From an uncultured Bacteroidota bacterium (GTDB taxonomy: Bacteria; Bacteroidota; Bacteroidia; Chitinophagales; Saprospiraceae), in the NCBI GenBank assembly GCA_937872515.1, contig CALMSX010000122.1, forward strand, positions 1 through 64,000: DNA of 64,000 nt, given 5' to 3'. The notes below the pieces were generated by a model that was given only the letters and a program-made list of their open reading frames with translations, was not told the DNA's origin and made no database searches. Of the stretch, positions 1 through 9,953 are shown piece after piece. The position numbers were made by a program, and so were the translations under genes. Each line of letters opens with the position of its first letter. The stretch's first letter is position 1.

Positions 1-11
1 AACTTCATAAA

Positions 12-713
12 ATGGCTGACGTAGTAGTAGCACCCACAGAAGTAAAAGCCGAACCATGGTTTGGCAAAAAAGAACAAAAGCTGATCAAAGATCCGCTTCA
101 TATTGACAATCCAATTACAGTTCAGATACTTGGTGTTTGTTCTGCATTGGCAGTTACAACCATGGTAAAACCTGCCTTAATAATGGGAATATCAGTGGCT
201 TTGGTAACTGGTTTTTCAAATTTGGTAATTTCACTTATACGTAATGGAATTCCAAAACAAATCAGGATGATCGTCCAATTGGTGGTCATTGCAGTTTTGG
301 TTACCATAGTTGAACAAGTATTAAAAGCATTTTCTTTTGATGTCTGGAAACAATTGTCTGTATTTATCGGACTCATCATTACCAACTGTATCGTAATGGG
401 AAGATTGGAAGCCTTTGCCATGAGCAATAAGCCCTGGCCGGCATTTTTGGATGGAATTGGTAACGGGCTTGGCTATGCTTGGATCCTGGTAGCCATAGCT
501 GCCATTAGAGAATTTTTTGGCAGAGGTGCTTTATTGGGCTACAAGATCATTGGTGCAGGGCCAGAATTTATGGTAAATACGAAGGCTTCAGCCCTATTAA
601 GCTGGTATCAGCCCAACGGCATGATGGTTTTACCGGCATCGGCCATGTTCCTGATTGCAATCATTATCTGGATTCAGCGCTCAAAAGAGGCTAAACTTAT
701 CGACATTTCTTAA
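12..713 (+). CDS. nqrD: Na+-translocating NADH:quinone reductase subunit D
   Basis: NqrD is an integral membrane subunit of the Na+-NQR complex, which couples NADH oxidation and ubi/menaquinone reduction to sodium export. The 233-residue protein begins with about 30 soluble residues and then shows roughly six hydrophobic segments. Conserved stretches include [13 protein letters not shown] and REFFGRG, typical of the NqrD/RnfE family. The ATG at 12 follows a TAA at 8-10 that probably ends nqrC, outside the window. nqrE begins 32 bases downstream and nqrF after that, so this is the distal half of an nqrABCDEF operon whose promoter lies upstream. Length and order are normal for the family. Confidence 0.95.
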   Translation: MADVVVAPTEVKAEPWFGKKEQKLIKDPLHIDNPITVQILGVCSALAVTTMVKPALIMGISVALVTGFSNLVISLIRNGIPKQIRMIVQLVVIAVLVTIVEQVLKAFSFDVWKQLSVFIGLIITNCIVMGRLEAFAMSNKPWPAFLDGIGNGLGYAWILVAIAAIREFFGRGALLGYKIIGAGPEFMVNTKASALLSWYQPNGMMVLPASAMFLIAIIIWIQRSKEAKLIDIS

Positions 714-745
714 ACAGAAGGTTCTTTAAACTAAAAAAGTTAAAA

Positions 746-1357
746 ATGGATTTGCTTAACATATTTATTAAGTCGGCATTTATTGAGAATATGGTACTCT
801 CATACTTTATTGGTATGTGTTCATTTCTGGCCGTTTCCAAAAGTGTTAAAACAGCTATTGGCCTGGGTGCTGCTGTCATTTTTGTTTTGGCTATCACTGT
901 TCCGATCAACTGGGTAGTAAGTGAGTTGGTGCTTGGACCCAATGGTTTGTTCAAGACAGATCTTACATTCTTGAGGTTTATTCTTTTTATTGCCAGTATT
1001 GCTGCTACTGTCCAGTTGGTTGAAATGGCAGTAGAAAAATATTCACCATCACTATACAACGCCCTGGGTATTTTTCTCCCCCTGATTACTGTCAACTGTG
1101 CTATCCTGGGTGCAGCCCTGTTTATGGTGGCCAGAGAATACACTTTTTCAGAATCTGTTGTTTATGGTGTTGGTTCAGGATTTGGTTGGTTGATTGCCAT
1201 TGTATTAATGGCAGCCATTAGAGAAAAAATGAGATATAGTCAGGTACCTGCTGCGTTGAGGGGCTTGGGTATGGCATTTATACTTACTGCATTTTTAGGC
1301 ATTGCCTTCATGAGCCTTATGGGTATCAATCCTGCAACCTACTTTGCTAAACACTAA
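746..1357 (+). CDS. nqrE: Na+-translocating NADH:quinone reductase subunit E
   Basis: NqrE is a membrane subunit of Na+-NQR, homologous to NqrD and packed against it with inverted topology. The 203-residue protein carries about six transmembrane helices and family motifs such as [16 protein letters not shown] near residues 110-125 and [17 protein letters not shown] near 150-165. The conserved Cys in the VNCA stretch matches the family position linked to the intramembrane Fe centre shared by NqrD and NqrE. It lies between nqrD and nqrF with short gaps, so it is cotranscribed. Nothing unusual was seen. Confidence 0.96.
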   Translation: MDLLNIFIKSAFIENMVLSYFIGMCSFLAVSKSVKTAIGLGAAVIFVLAITVPINWVVSELVLGPNGLFKTDLTFLRFILFIASIAATVQLVEMAVEKYSPSLYNALGIFLPLITVNCAILGAALFMVAREYTFSESVVYGVGSGFGWLIAIVLMAAIREKMRYSQVPAALRGLGMAFILTAFLGIAFMSLMGINPATYFAKH

Positions 1358-1371
1358 AAGAGAATACAAAC

Positions 1372-2691
1372 ATGATACTAATGATTGATTTGATGTTTGT
1401 GCTATGGGCTATCATTGCCTTTTCTGCCATTCTGCTTATTCTTGCCTTTGGTCTGATCTTTGCGCAAAAAAAACTGGTTGCCCAGGGTGATGTTAAAATC
1501 ATCATCAATGGAGATGAGTCGAAACCCATCCTGGTTAAGCCGGGAAGTAGTCTGCTGAGCACGCTTTCTTCTGAAAAAATATTTCTGCCATCTGCCTGTG
1601 GAGGCGGTGGCACGTGTGCCATGTGTGAATGCCATGTGTATGAGGGTGGTGGCGATGTGTTGCCAACTGAAATGAACCACCTCAACAGAAAAGAAGTTGC
1701 CGAGGGTAAACGTCTGGCTTGTCAGGTGAAAGTTCGCCAGGACATGAAAATCCACGTTCCGGAGGAAGTATTTGGCATCAAAAAATGGGAATGTGAAGTT
1801 GTTTCTAATTACAACGTTGCTTCTTTTATCAAAGAGTTTGTGGTAAAACTGCCGGAAGGAGAAACACTGGATTTCCAATCGGGTGGTTACATCCAGATTG
1901 ATGTACCTGAAATCACAGTAGATTTCAAAAACATGGACATCACGGCTCACCCCAAATACCACGACGATCCAAAAAAATTCCAGTCAGAATGGGATAAATT
2001 TAAATTGTGGGATCTGAAAATGGTAAACCCTGAGGAGCAATTCAGGGCTTATTCTATGGCCAATCACCCTGCAGAAGGTAATATAGTAAAATTGAACATC
2101 AGGATTGCCACTCCTCCTTTTGATCCTAAAACCAATGGTTGGATGAATGTCAATCCGGGGGTTTGTTCTTCTTATGTATTTAATTTGAAACCAGGTGATA
2201 AATGTGTGGTTTCAGGGCCCTACGGTGAATTTTTTATCAAGCCAACCCAAAAAGAAATGGTTTACATCGGTGGAGGTGCCGGTATGGCCCCACTGCGATC
2301 ACACTTGTTCCATTTGTTCCATACCCTCAAAAACACCAATCGCAAAGTTTCTTACTGGTATGGAGGTAGAACCAAAAGAGAGCTGTTCTACATCGATGAA
2401 TTCAGACAGATTGAAAAAGACTTTCCCAACTTTAAGTTCTATGTGGCTCTTGACAATCCACTACCTGAAGACAACTGGCAGGTAAAAGAAAATTTGGATT
2501 CACCAGGCGATGGTTTTAAAGGTTTTATCATGCCCGTATTGTACGAGCAATACCTCAAAAACCACCCTGAGCCGGAAGAAATTGAATACTATTTCTGCGG
2601 TCCGCCAATGATGAATCAATCCGTAATCAAAACATTGGACTCTCTGGGAGTGCCACCAGAAAATATTGCCTTCGACGATTTTGGAGGTTAA
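1372..2691 (+). CDS. nqrF: Na+-translocating NADH:quinone reductase subunit F (diaphorase)
   Basis: NqrF is the electron-entry subunit: it oxidises NADH through FAD and passes electrons to a [2Fe-2S] cluster. The 439 residues show one N-terminal membrane anchor (about 5-30). A plant-type ferredoxin domain follows, with C76, C82, C85 and C117 as cluster ligands. Next comes an FAD domain with a RAYSMANHP motif. The NADH-binding part has [12 protein letters not shown] and a YFCGPPMM motif, and the protein ends with the family signature FDDFGG. The gene starts 14 bases after nqrE and is the last gene of the operon; an intrinsic terminator follows its stop directly. An alternative ATG lies three codons in. 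Confidence 0.97.
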   Translation: MILMIDLMFVLWAIIAFSAILLILAFGLIFAQKKLVAQGDVKIIINGDESKPILVKPGSSLLSTLSSEKIFLPSACGGGGTCAMCECHVYEGGGDVLPTEMNHLNRKEVAEGKRLACQVKVRQDMKIHVPEEVFGIKKWECEVVSNYNVASFIKEFVVKLPEGETLDFQSGGYIQIDVPEITVDFKNMDITAHPKYHDDPKKFQSEWDKFKLWDLKMVNPEEQFRAYSMANHPAEGNIVKLNIRIATPPFDPKTNGWMNVNPGVCSSYVFNLKPGDKCVVSGPYGEFFIKPTQKEMVYIGGGAGMAPLRSHLFHLFHTLKNTNRKVSYWYGGRTKRELFYIDEFRQIEKDFPNFKFYVALDNPLPEDNWQVKENLDSPGDGFKGFIMPVLYEQYLKNHPEPEEIEYYFCGPPMMNQSVIKTLDSLGVPPENIAFDDFGG

Positions 2692-2724
2692 AAAAAAAGC
2701 CGGGTTTATCCCGGCTTTTTTTTT
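2691..2724 (+). terminator. Intrinsic terminator after nqrF
   Basis: A GCCGGG/CCCGGC stem with a 5-base loop is flanked by an A-run on the left and a run of nine T on the right. It starts at the nqrF stop codon. The flanking A and T runs would let it work on both strands, but only the plus strand has a gene ending here. Confidence 0.92.
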
Positions 2725-2790
2725 GCCCTTTACTTAATTTTTACAACAAAATGTAACTATCGCTGTTTTCTCTTCATCAATAAATCAGGT

Positions 2791-5241
2791 ATGAAGAGTT
2801 TCTTTGGTGTAATCACATTTACTATTGTCGCGTCCTTTTTTAATACCGCCTTTGCCCAGGTCAATGGCAACATCGAGGGCAAGGTGACCGATGCCAATAC
2901 GGGGCAGTCCCTAATAGGGGTAACCATAGCGGTAGAAGGCACTTCTTATGGTACTGTCACGGATTTTGATGGCCATTACTCTTTGGAACTGCCTGTTGGG
3001 AGTTACAATATTTTGGCTTCTTACGTCGGCTATACTCCGGTGACCAAGTACAATCAGGTCATCACTTCGGGAAATTTGGTTCAACTTAGTTTTGCCCTCA
3101 CAGAAAGTTCTGTGACCTTAGAGGAAGTGACCGTCACCGCCAATACATCCAGGATAGCAGCAGCAGGTGATATTGTCACTCCGCTCTCTGTGCAAAGGCT
3201 CTCCACCGAAGAGATCAAAAGCAATCCAGGGGGTAATTTTGACATTTCACGAGTGGTACAGGCCTTGCCGGGTGTAGGCGGTACAGCCGGTAGTGTGGGA
3301 GGATTTAGAAACGACATCATCATCAGGGGGGGTGGACCCAATGAAAATGTTTACTACCTTGATGGCATTGAGATACCGGTCATCAACCACTTTTCAACGC
3401 AGGGAAGTGCTGGTGGACCTACCGGAATTTTAAATGTTTCTTTTATTGAGGACGTAAAGTTGAGCTCTTCTGCCTTCGATGCACGCTATGACAATGCCCT
3501 TGCTTCCGTTTTTGAATTTGATCAGAGGGATGGAAATTCTAAAAACATGCAGGGCAACTTCAGATTGAGTGCCACAGAAGCCGCACTTACGCTGGATGGT
3601 CCTTTATCAAATAAGGTAAATTACATCGTCTCTGCCCGTCGATCCTACCTTCAGCTCTTGTTTGAGGCCCTCGATTTACCTATCAGGCCCAATTACTGGG
3701 ACTTTCAGAGTAAGATTACCTGGCAGGCTGCTCCCAAAACCAGTGTATCTTTTATTGGAGTAGGCGCCATCGACGAATTTTCATTTAAGCCTGCACAGGA
3801 TGCTACTGCAGAAAATGTGTACATCCTCAATTCCAATCCCTTGATCAACCAATGGAATTATACTGCCGGTGTTTCTGTAAAACACCTGATCAACAATGGC
3901 TTTATCAACTTATCAGTCAGTAGAAACGACTACCAAAACAGACTCGATAAATTTGAAAACAACGACACCAAGCTGGAAGAGGAGCGTACCTTAAAAACCG
4001 TAAGCAATGAAACCGAAAATAAACTCAGACTTACGTTAGACAGATATGTAAATGGTTGGAAGTATGCTTTTGGGGTGATGGCCCAACAGGTTAATTTTAC
4101 CAATGACTACTACAACCGGTTTAGAAAAGAACTCAGAGATGAAAATGGAAATCTCATTCAACCAGCCATTGTTTTTGACTTTAACACAGATTTGTCATTC
4201 TGGAAGTATGGTTTTTTTGGTCAGGTATCCCGTTCATTTTTAAAAGACAAACTTGGGGTCTCGCTGGGTTTGCGATCCGATATGAATAGTTTTACCAATG
4301 CCGGCAACAAGCCCCTGGAAACGCTGTCACCCAGGCTTTCTCTGGGTTACAGGTTTAATGATCAATGGAAGGTCAATGCCTCTGTAGGGAGGTATTTTAA
4401 GATACCCATTTACACCATACTGGGATTTCAGGATGCCCAGGGTAACTATATCAACAAAAACAGCCAATACGTTGCCTCTAATCACTATGTAGGAGGGATA
4501 GAATTTTTACCCAAAGAAGACATGAGAATTACGGTTGAGGGCTTTTATAAAAAATACAGCCAGTATCCGGTATCTCTGTTAACCGGTATTTCGCTGGCCA
4601 ATCAAGGTGGTGAATTTGGTGCCATCGGCAATGAAGCCGTAACATCTGATGGTCAGGGAGAGGCTTATGGTTTTGAAATTTATGGGCAACAAAAACTGAC
4701 AGGCAGTGTGTTTGCTGTAGTATCCTATACTTTTGTCAGAAGCCGATTCTCCGGTGTGTCAGGTCAGTTGATTCCTTCTGCCTGGGACAACCGACACTTA
4801 GTTTCTTTGATCTTTGGCAAAAAACTGGGTCGTGGATGGGAGCTGGGCCTGAAATACAGATACGCAGGTGGAGCTCCGTATACTCCCTTTGATGAAAATT
4901 TGTCGCGACAAAACTACCTTACTTCCGGCACAGGTATCCTCGATTATAATCAATTGAACACCCTCAGGTTAAAAGGTTTTAATCAGGTGGATCTCAGGAT
5001 TGACAAAAAATGGAATTTTAGAAAATGGACCCTGGATCTGTTTTTGGATGTGCAAAATCTGCTGGTTACTCAGAATCCGGCCTATCCTCAATTTACCTTC
5101 CAACGTTTGGAGAACAATGAAGGATTTGCTACAACAGATGGTCAGGCCATCAAAGAAGATGGCAGCAACGCCATTCCATTTATTTTGAAGAATGAAGATT
5201 CAATTGCTACTCCCAGTATCGGCTTTATTGTAGAATTTTAA
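2791..5241 (+). CDS. TonB-dependent receptor with N-terminal carboxypeptidase-like domain
   Basis: This is an outer-membrane active-transport receptor of 816 residues. A signal peptide (1-22, ending AFAQ) is followed by a CarboxypepD_reg-like beta-sandwich (about 25-110, with the IEGKVTDANTGQSLIGV pattern). A TonB plug domain (about 125-235) contains IIRGGGPNENVYYLDGIEIP. The remainder is a long beta-barrel rich in alternating aromatic strands, ending in a phenylalanine (IGFIVEF) as expected for outer-membrane barrels. The substrate cannot be read from the sequence. No SusD-like partner lies next to it, so a polysaccharide-utilisation role is not supported; siderophore, peptide or other uptake remains open. 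It appears to be transcribed alone, and the next gene is convergent. Confidence 0.9.
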   Translation: MKSFFGVITFTIVASFFNTAFAQVNGNIEGKVTDANTGQSLIGVTIAVEGTSYGTVTDFDGHYSLELPVGSYNILASYVGYTPVTKYNQVITSGNLVQLSFALTESSVTLEEVTVTANTSRIAAAGDIVTPLSVQRLSTEEIKSNPGGNFDISRVVQALPGVGGTAGSVGGFRNDIIIRGGGPNENVYYLDGIEIPVINHFSTQGSAGGPTGILNVSFIEDVKLSSSAFDARYDNALASVFEFDQRDGNSKNMQGNFRLSATEAALTLDGPLSNKVNYIVSARRSYLQLLFEALDLPIRPNYWDFQSKITWQAAPKTSVSFIGVGAIDEFSFKPAQDATAENVYILNSNPLINQWNYTAGVSVKHLINNGFINLSVSRNDYQNRLDKFENNDTKLEEERTLKTVSNETENKLRLTLDRYVNGWKYAFGVMAQQVNFTNDYYNRFRKELRDENGNLIQPAIVFDFNTDLSFWKYGFFGQVSRSFLKDKLGVSLGLRSDMNSFTNAGNKPLETLSPRLSLGYRFNDQWKVNASVGRYFKIPIYTILGFQDAQGNYINKNSQYVASNHYVGGIEFLPKEDMRITVEGFYKKYSQYPVSLLTGISLANQGGEFGAIGNEAVTSDGQGEAYGFEIYGQQKLTGSVFAVVSYTFVRSRFSGVSGQLIPSAWDNRHLVSLIFGKKLGRGWELGLKYRYAGGAPYTPFDENLSRQNYLTSGTGILDYNQLNTLRLKGFNQVDLRIDKKWNFRKWTLDLFLDVQNLLVTQNPAYPQFTFQRLENNEGFATTDGQAIKEDGSNAIPFILKNEDSIATPSIGFIVEF

Positions 5242-5246
5242 GCTGG

Positions 5247-6068
5247 TTATTTAGCCAGCCAGTTCAGACCATTTTCGTAAGCAATGTACCACCGGTCTTT
5301 GGCCAGTCTTATTTGTTGATAAGGCTCGGCAGAAAGTCCCTTTGGCAGGGGTAGATTAAATTGGGTAGGAGGATCTAAGGCCTGAATGGCCATTCCTTTT
5401 TTGTTTTGAACCAGAATTTTATTGCCCTCAAATTGAAAGTTAATCATATCCCCGAATAGAATCCTGGATTTGAGTTGACCAAGGTTGTCAAATAAAACAA
5501 AACCATTATTGCGCTCAGCAGCCAGTAAAACATTGGATTTTTCGGTCAACATCTCTGGTTTAAAATCAACCAGTCCCAGGTCTTGGAAGATGTTGGTTTC
5601 TTTTAAAATTTCGAATGAAGCATTGATTTTAAAGATGCGCTGCCATTGCCAATCATAGATCCAAATTTGGTGGTCATTGGATAAGGCAGCCGCCGAAACA
5701 TTTAAAAATTTACCGGAATCGCTGAGTTTGATGTGTTCTATTTCCTTAAGAGTATTATCTAAAAACAACAGCACGCCAATGTCGGCATAAAAAACCATGA
5801 CCTTTAACGGATTAGAAGTGTCGATGCTGGTAATTTTTCCAAGTCGGTTGTCTGTAAAACTGTATTTCTTATTGCCATCCTGATCATAAAGGTGGATGTG
5901 GTTGTTTTTGTCTACCACCCATATCCTTCCCAATCTGTCTAACTCAAAAAAAGCAAGTTGGGCTTCTATGAAATACTTTTTTTCCTGGTTTTTTATACTC
6001 AAAATTTTTGCCTCACCAAATTTACCGGACATTGCAAGCCAACAATACATAAAAATGGTGAATGACAT
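5247..6068 (-). CDS. Exported or membrane-anchored propeller-like protein, function unknown
   Basis: A 273-residue protein I do not recognise by name. The N-terminus (1-20) is hydrophobic and could be a signal peptide or anchor. The rest consists of repeated short strands such as DRLGRIWVVDKNNHIHLYDQDG and HQIWIYDWQWQRIFKIN, which look like blades of a beta-propeller of the NHL/WD type. It lies 18 bases after the LpxH-like gene on the same strand, so it is probably the last gene of a three-gene operon. Its 3' end is 5 bases from that of the convergent TonB receptor. A role in the envelope is an inference from context only. Confidence 0.75.
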   Translation of the reverse strand: MSFTIFMYCWLAMSGKFGEAKILSIKNQEKKYFIEAQLAFFELDRLGRIWVVDKNNHIHLYDQDGNKKYSFTDNRLGKITSIDTSNPLKVMVFYADIGVLLFLDNTLKEIEHIKLSDSGKFLNVSAAALSNDHQIWIYDWQWQRIFKINASFEILKETNIFQDLGLVDFKPEMLTEKSNVLLAAERNNGFVLFDNLGQLKSRILFGDMINFQFEGNKILVQNKKGMAIQALDPPTQFNLPLPKGLSAEPYQQIRLAKDRWYIAYENGLNWLAK

Positions 6069-6086
6069 ATGACCAAAAATAGGAGG

Positions 6087-6836
6087 TTAAAAATGGATAA
6101 GGGTAGGACCCGTACTTTCATCGATCCTGATATAAGTATTGAAATGAAGCCAATCACCCAAATAATGCAAATGAGCCTTGGTGGGTAATAAAGGATAGGT
6201 CATGGCAAAATGACGATGCCCAAAAATAAAGTGGTCGACCGCATTTCCTTTATCCAGGTATTCGCGGGCAAATTGCACCAACCATTCTTTTTCTTTGTCT
6301 TTGATCTCCGTGATTTTTTCCTCGCCCAGTCGCCCTCCCCTTGAAATATTTTTCATCAGCCATAAGCCAATGTTGGGGTGGATCATGTGAAATAAAAACT
6401 GGCATATGGGATTTGAAAAAATGGCTTTGATGACTTTGTAACCTCTGTCTCCGGGTCCAAGACCATCACCATGGGCTATGTAATAGGATTTTCCGAAAAA
6501 ATTTTTCTCGATGCCCGACTTATGGAGACTCACACCCAATTCCTGCTGGACATATTGAAACATCCACATGTCGTGATTACCCGTAAAAAAGTGGATTTTA
6601 ACCCCGTCATCACTCAGTTCAGCCAATTTGCCAAAGAGCCGGGAATAGCCTTTGGGTATAGCTGACTTATATTCAAACCAAAAATCAAAAATATCACCTA
6701 CCAAATAAAGCTCGGCACAGTCATGACGAATGCTGTCTAACCAGGAGACAATTTTTTTTTCTCTGTTGACCGACAAATCCGGAAAATCAAGTCCCAGGTG
6801 GAAATCTGAGGCCAGATAAATATTTTGACGTTGCAC
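6087..6836 (-). CDS. lpxH: UDP-2,3-diacylglucosamine diphosphatase (LpxH-like)
   Basis: This is a calcineurin-like metallophosphoesterase of 249 residues, the size of LpxH. LpxH hydrolyses UDP-2,3-diacylglucosamine to lipid X at the inner face of the cytoplasmic membrane in lipid A synthesis. All metal-ligand motifs are visible: D11-x-H13, GDIFD (D48 and D51), GNHD (N87, H88), H122 in AHGDGLG, and GHRH (H207, H209). A basic/aromatic insertion between GNHD and GHRH fits the lid of LpxH. It is the middle gene of a minus-strand operon. The Bacteroidota LpxH branch is divergent, so substrate assignment rests on family membership. Confidence 0.88.
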   Translation of the reverse strand: MQRQNIYLASDFHLGLDFPDLSVNREKKIVSWLDSIRHDCAELYLVGDIFDFWFEYKSAIPKGYSRLFGKLAELSDDGVKIHFFTGNHDMWMFQYVQQELGVSLHKSGIEKNFFGKSYYIAHGDGLGPGDRGYKVIKAIFSNPICQFLFHMIHPNIGLWLMKNISRGGRLGEEKITEIKDKEKEWLVQFAREYLDKGNAVDHFIFGHRHFAMTYPLLPTKAHLHYLGDWLHFNTYIRIDESTGPTLIHF

Positions 6837-6851
6837 CGGTGTGGGAGGTAA

Positions 6852-7523
6852 TTAGTTTTGAGACTTTCCAATTGAATTGAGCTTGTCAACAACCGCCTGA
6901 ACGGTCTTTCTTTGTAGTTCAATTTCAGCTTTTTTGGCTTCCTGATCTTTTAAGTTGACCTCTATGTTTTTTTCGTTTTCAGCAATTTTCATTCTTGCTT
7001 TTTCGATCTCACTGTGGTAGTCTTTGTTTTTACCTTCTAGCTTAGAAAGGTCTTTTTCATAGTTTTTCAAAGCCTTTTCCTGGGCTTCGAGTTCTTTTTT
7101 TACCACATTTTTTCTTGCCATTACCCAAAAATCCCAAAGGAAGGTTTCTGCCCCTCTGTTTTGAGCACTGAAGTCTGTCGCATTGGCAAATCCTGTGCCT
7201 AAGTCTACCCACAAATAGGTGGTAGAAAGAGATTTACCTTCTTCGTGTCTGGCATATAGGGTAATTGGACTTGACCCATTGATCAAAGTAACCACAGCTT
7301 TCTGGCTGACAAATTCCTTTGCTTTTTTATTGTGGCTTACTTTTCCGTATTCTTTGACATATGACTTCCAGGTGTCCTCCAATAAATCTTTATCTGCGCC
7401 TTCCACTTCGACATAATAAGCGTTTTGTGGACCGAGGCTCATGGTGGTTTTTTGTTGTTTTACTTTTTGACCTGAAAGAACGACAGAAAAAAGCAGGGCA
7501 AACAGGAAGATTAGATTTTTCAT
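6852..7523 (-). CDS. Exported coiled-coil protein, function unknown
   Basis: A 223-residue secreted or periplasmic protein. The signal peptide MKNLIFLFALLFSVVLSGQ begins at the ATG at 7523; the reading frame is open further upstream, but that part overlaps a promoter motif and has no signal-peptide character. Residues 20-130 form a globular beta-rich part. From about 145 to 215 there is a Lys/Glu-rich coiled coil. I recognise no enzymatic motif. It is the first gene of the minus-strand run with the LpxH-like gene (15-base gap) and the propeller-like gene, so it may act in the envelope; that is inference. Confidence 0.8.
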   Translation of the reverse strand: MKNLIFLFALLFSVVLSGQKVKQQKTTMSLGPQNAYYVEVEGADKDLLEDTWKSYVKEYGKVSHNKKAKEFVSQKAVVTLINGSSPITLYARHEEGKSLSTTYLWVDLGTGFANATDFSAQNRGAETFLWDFWVMARKNVVKKELEAQEKALKNYEKDLSKLEGKNKDYHSEIEKARMKIAENEKNIEVNLKDQEAKKAEIELQRKTVQAVVDKLNSIGKSQN

Positions 7524-7543
7524 TTTTACAAGTTTTTGAATGG

Positions 7544-7551
7544 TAAAGATA
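7544..7551 (-). promoter_or_regulatory. Possible -7 box, TATCTTTA, for the coiled-coil/lpxH operon
   Basis: The reverse complement reads TATCTTTA, one base from the Bacteroidota -7 consensus TAnnTTTG. It lies 20 bases before the ATG at 7523. A TTTTTG about 23 bases further upstream could be the -33 element, at the long end of usual spacing. Confidence 0.45.
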
Positions 7552-7686
7552 CAAAAAATAGGCCCAATTCCGGGCAAAAACTACTTGGATATGACGATAG
7601 AAAGGGAAAAAGGTAACAAATTGCATGGCCCGGGGTTTATATTTTAAATAGGCTCATATTGTGTGGAGTCGAAGCTAAATTAGCAC

Positions 7687-7694
7687 TATTTTTG
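7687..7694 (+). promoter_or_regulatory. -7 box TATTTTTG before nadA
   Basis: TATTTTTG fits TAnnTTTG and lies 40 bases before the nadA ATG. No -33 TTTG at proper spacing is obvious. The preceding stretch 7578-7686 separates two divergent operons and shows no other recognisable feature. Confidence 0.5.
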
Positions 7695-7734
7695 AACCGG
7701 GAATCAGTCAGGCATTCCTATAAATGAAGATGAG

Positions 7735-8748
7735 ATGAACAATGCAGTAAAAGAGGCAAAACTAAATCTGAACAGAAAAGGGTTTTTGGACATAGAGATT
7801 GATCCTACCATGGATTTGGTAGCCGAGATCAAAAAGCTGAAAAAACAAAAAAATGCCATCATTTTGGCCCATTATTACCAGGAATCAGAAATCCAGGATC
7901 TGGCTGATTACATTGGCGACAGCCTGGGCTTATCTCAGAAGGCAGCAGCCACCGAGGCAGAGATGATCGTTTTTGCAGGTGTTCATTTTATGGCCGAAAC
8001 TGCCAAAATGCTGAGTCCTCATAAAAAAGTAGTGCTTCCGGATTTAAAAGCGGGTTGTTCTCTGGCAGACTCATGTCCCGCACCTTTATTTAAAAAATTT
8101 AAGGAAAAATACCCTGACCATGTTGTGGTAAGTTATATCAATTGCACCGCTGAATTAAAAACACTGACGGATATTTGTTGTACTTCTTCCAATGCTGTAG
8201 CCGTGATTGAGAGTATTCCAAAAGAAAAGGGAATCATTTTTGCACCCGATAAAAACCTGGGGGCCTACCTGATGAAAAAAACAGGAAGGGACATGGTTTT
8301 GTGGAATGGAGCCTGCATGGTACATGAGATTTTTTCACATGAAAAAATTGTAAAACTGATGGAACGCCACCCCACCGCTAAATTTATTGCCCACCCGGAA
8401 TGTGAAGCTCATATCCTTGAATTGGCTGAGTTTGTTGGTTCAACCAGTCAAATGCTTAAGTTTACCAAAGAGTCCGCTGCAAGGGAGTTTATTGTGGCCA
8501 CAGAATCGGGCATCCTCCATCAAATGGAACTGGCCTCACCGGACAAGGTTTTTATACCTGCCCCTCCCAACAACACCTGTGCATGCAATGATTGCCCACA
8601 CATGAAGCGCAACACCCTTGAAAAACTATATTTAGCCATGAAATATGAATTGCCGGAAATTATTTTGGAGGAACGAGTTATCCGTGAGGGTCGGGCTTGT
8701 ATTGACAGAATGTTGGAGATCAGTGAAAAAGCCGGTTTTAAAGCCTGA
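7735..8748 (+). CDS. nadA: Quinolinate synthase A
   Basis: NadA is a [4Fe-4S] enzyme that condenses iminoaspartate with dihydroxyacetone phosphate to quinolinate, the committed step of de novo NAD synthesis. The 337-residue protein has the expected three-fold pseudo-symmetric layout. Cluster cysteines are visible: C108 in [11 protein letters not shown]194 in NGACMVHE, and C287 in the CACNDC group. AHYYQE near residues 45-50 and YINCTAE near 134-140 are family signatures. nadB and nadC are not in the window. The stop overlaps the ATG of the next gene (TGATG), implying translational coupling. Confidence 0.97.
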   Translation: MNNAVKEAKLNLNRKGFLDIEIDPTMDLVAEIKKLKKQKNAIILAHYYQESEIQDLADYIGDSLGLSQKAAATEAEMIVFAGVHFMAETAKMLSPHKKVVLPDLKAGCSLADSCPAPLFKKFKEKYPDHVVVSYINCTAELKTLTDICCTSSNAVAVIESIPKEKGIIFAPDKNLGAYLMKKTGRDMVLWNGACMVHEIFSHEKIVKLMERHPTAKFIAHPECEAHILELAEFVGSTSQMLKFTKESAAREFIVATESGILHQMELASPDKVFIPAPPNNTCACNDCPHMKRNTLEKLYLAMKYELPEIILEERVIREGRACIDRMLEISEKAGFKA

Positions 8749-9902
8749 TGGAAATCCGGTCATGGATGAAAAAAGGGTTGAAATGGCCTTTGGGGGTCAT
8801 TCTTGTTTATGCCTTCATCGGTCTGTTTAATTCGCTCATTGCCAATGATCAGCCACTTATTGGTGCACAAAATAAAAACCTCTTTTTTCCGGCTTTTTAT
8901 GACCTGGCAGCTGATTGGGGACTGGTAAGTGGTTCTCACAGAAAAAGGGAAACGGGCTTTGATTGGGCGGTCTATCCCCCCATCCATTATAAAGCAGGCA
9001 CTATAGACAAAGACAATGCCGGCTTTTGTGCACCAAGTGCATGCATCAAAGGCAGTGGCCACTGGTTGGGAACAGACCAGCTGGGTAGGGATGTAGCTGC
9101 GGGTATTGTCAGGGGTTGTTATACTTCTTTCAGAATCGGATTACTGGCTACACTGATCTGCTCTATTCTGGGCATCCTGATCGGCATGAGCATGGGCTAC
9201 TTTGGCAATAAAAAATTAAAAGTTTCGCTAAGCCAGGCAGTGGTTTTAATTTTAGGTTTGTTGGCCAGTATTTACTTTTTGATCTACCAGATCACAGCTT
9301 TCTCCCTTCACCCTCTTTTATTTTGGCTTTTGTGGCTTTTAATTTGGCTCGGCTCCCTTTCTCTTTTAGCCAGATGTCCCAATAAAAATATAGGCTTGCC
9401 CGTAGATGGAGCCTTTACAAGGGTCATTGAATGGAGACGATCAGTCCCCACTTTGATACTCATGTTGGTATTGTTTCCTCTTTTTGATAAGCCGGCAGTC
9501 AACAATGTCATCCTGGTCATTCTAATTTTGGGTTGGACCGGATTTGCGCGACATGCCAGGGCAGAAACCATGAGCATTAAAGAACGGCAATATGTGATTT
9601 CGGCCAGCATCATGGGGGCAGGGCACCTGGAAATTCTCAGAAGACACATCTTACCCAATATTCTTCACACCCTGATGATTTTGGCGGCCATGAATTTTGC
9701 AGGCAATGTGCTTTTAGAATCTACGTTATCATTTTTGGGCATGGGCCTGCCACCGGAAGAGGTAAGCTGGGGTAGTCTGTTGAGTGAAGGCCGAAAAAAT
9801 CACTATGCCTGGTGGATGGTGGTTTTCCCCGGTCTGGCACTTTTTATTCTTGTGTACAGCATCAACAGACTTACCGACCAATATTTGGAGAAAGATGCCT
9901 AA
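8748..9902 (+). CDS. ABC transporter permease, DppC/OppC family
   Basis: An inner-membrane permease of 384 residues from the oligopeptide/dipeptide importer class. After one N-terminal helix (15-33) there is a periplasmic loop of about 80 residues. The family signature GTDQLGRDV (about 105-113) follows, then further helices. The EAA loop that docks the ATPase is readable as SASIMGAGHLEILRRHILPN near 280-300. The C-terminal part, with LSFLGMGLPPEEVSWGSLL, is typical of DppC. It is coupled to nadA by a one-base overlap. No DppB, ATPase or binding-protein gene is adjacent, so its partners must be elsewhere. Confidence 0.88.
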   Translation: MEIRSWMKKGLKWPLGVILVYAFIGLFNSLIANDQPLIGAQNKNLFFPAFYDLAADWGLVSGSHRKRETGFDWAVYPPIHYKAGTIDKDNAGFCAPSACIKGSGHWLGTDQLGRDVAAGIVRGCYTSFRIGLLATLICSILGILIGMSMGYFGNKKLKVSLSQAVVLILGLLASIYFLIYQITAFSLHPLLFWLLWLLIWLGSLSLLARCPNKNIGLPVDGAFTRVIEWRRSVPTLILMLVLFPLFDKPAVNNVILVILILGWTGFARHARAETMSIKERQYVISASIMGAGHLEILRRHILPNILHTLMILAAMNFAGNVLLESTLSFLGMGLPPEEVSWGSLLSEGRKNHYAWWMVVFPGLALFILVYSINRLTDQYLEKDA

Positions 9903-9953
9903 TTTGTGCTTGGAATTAAAAATGGTTTTACCTGAATCAATACTTTTATTCAA

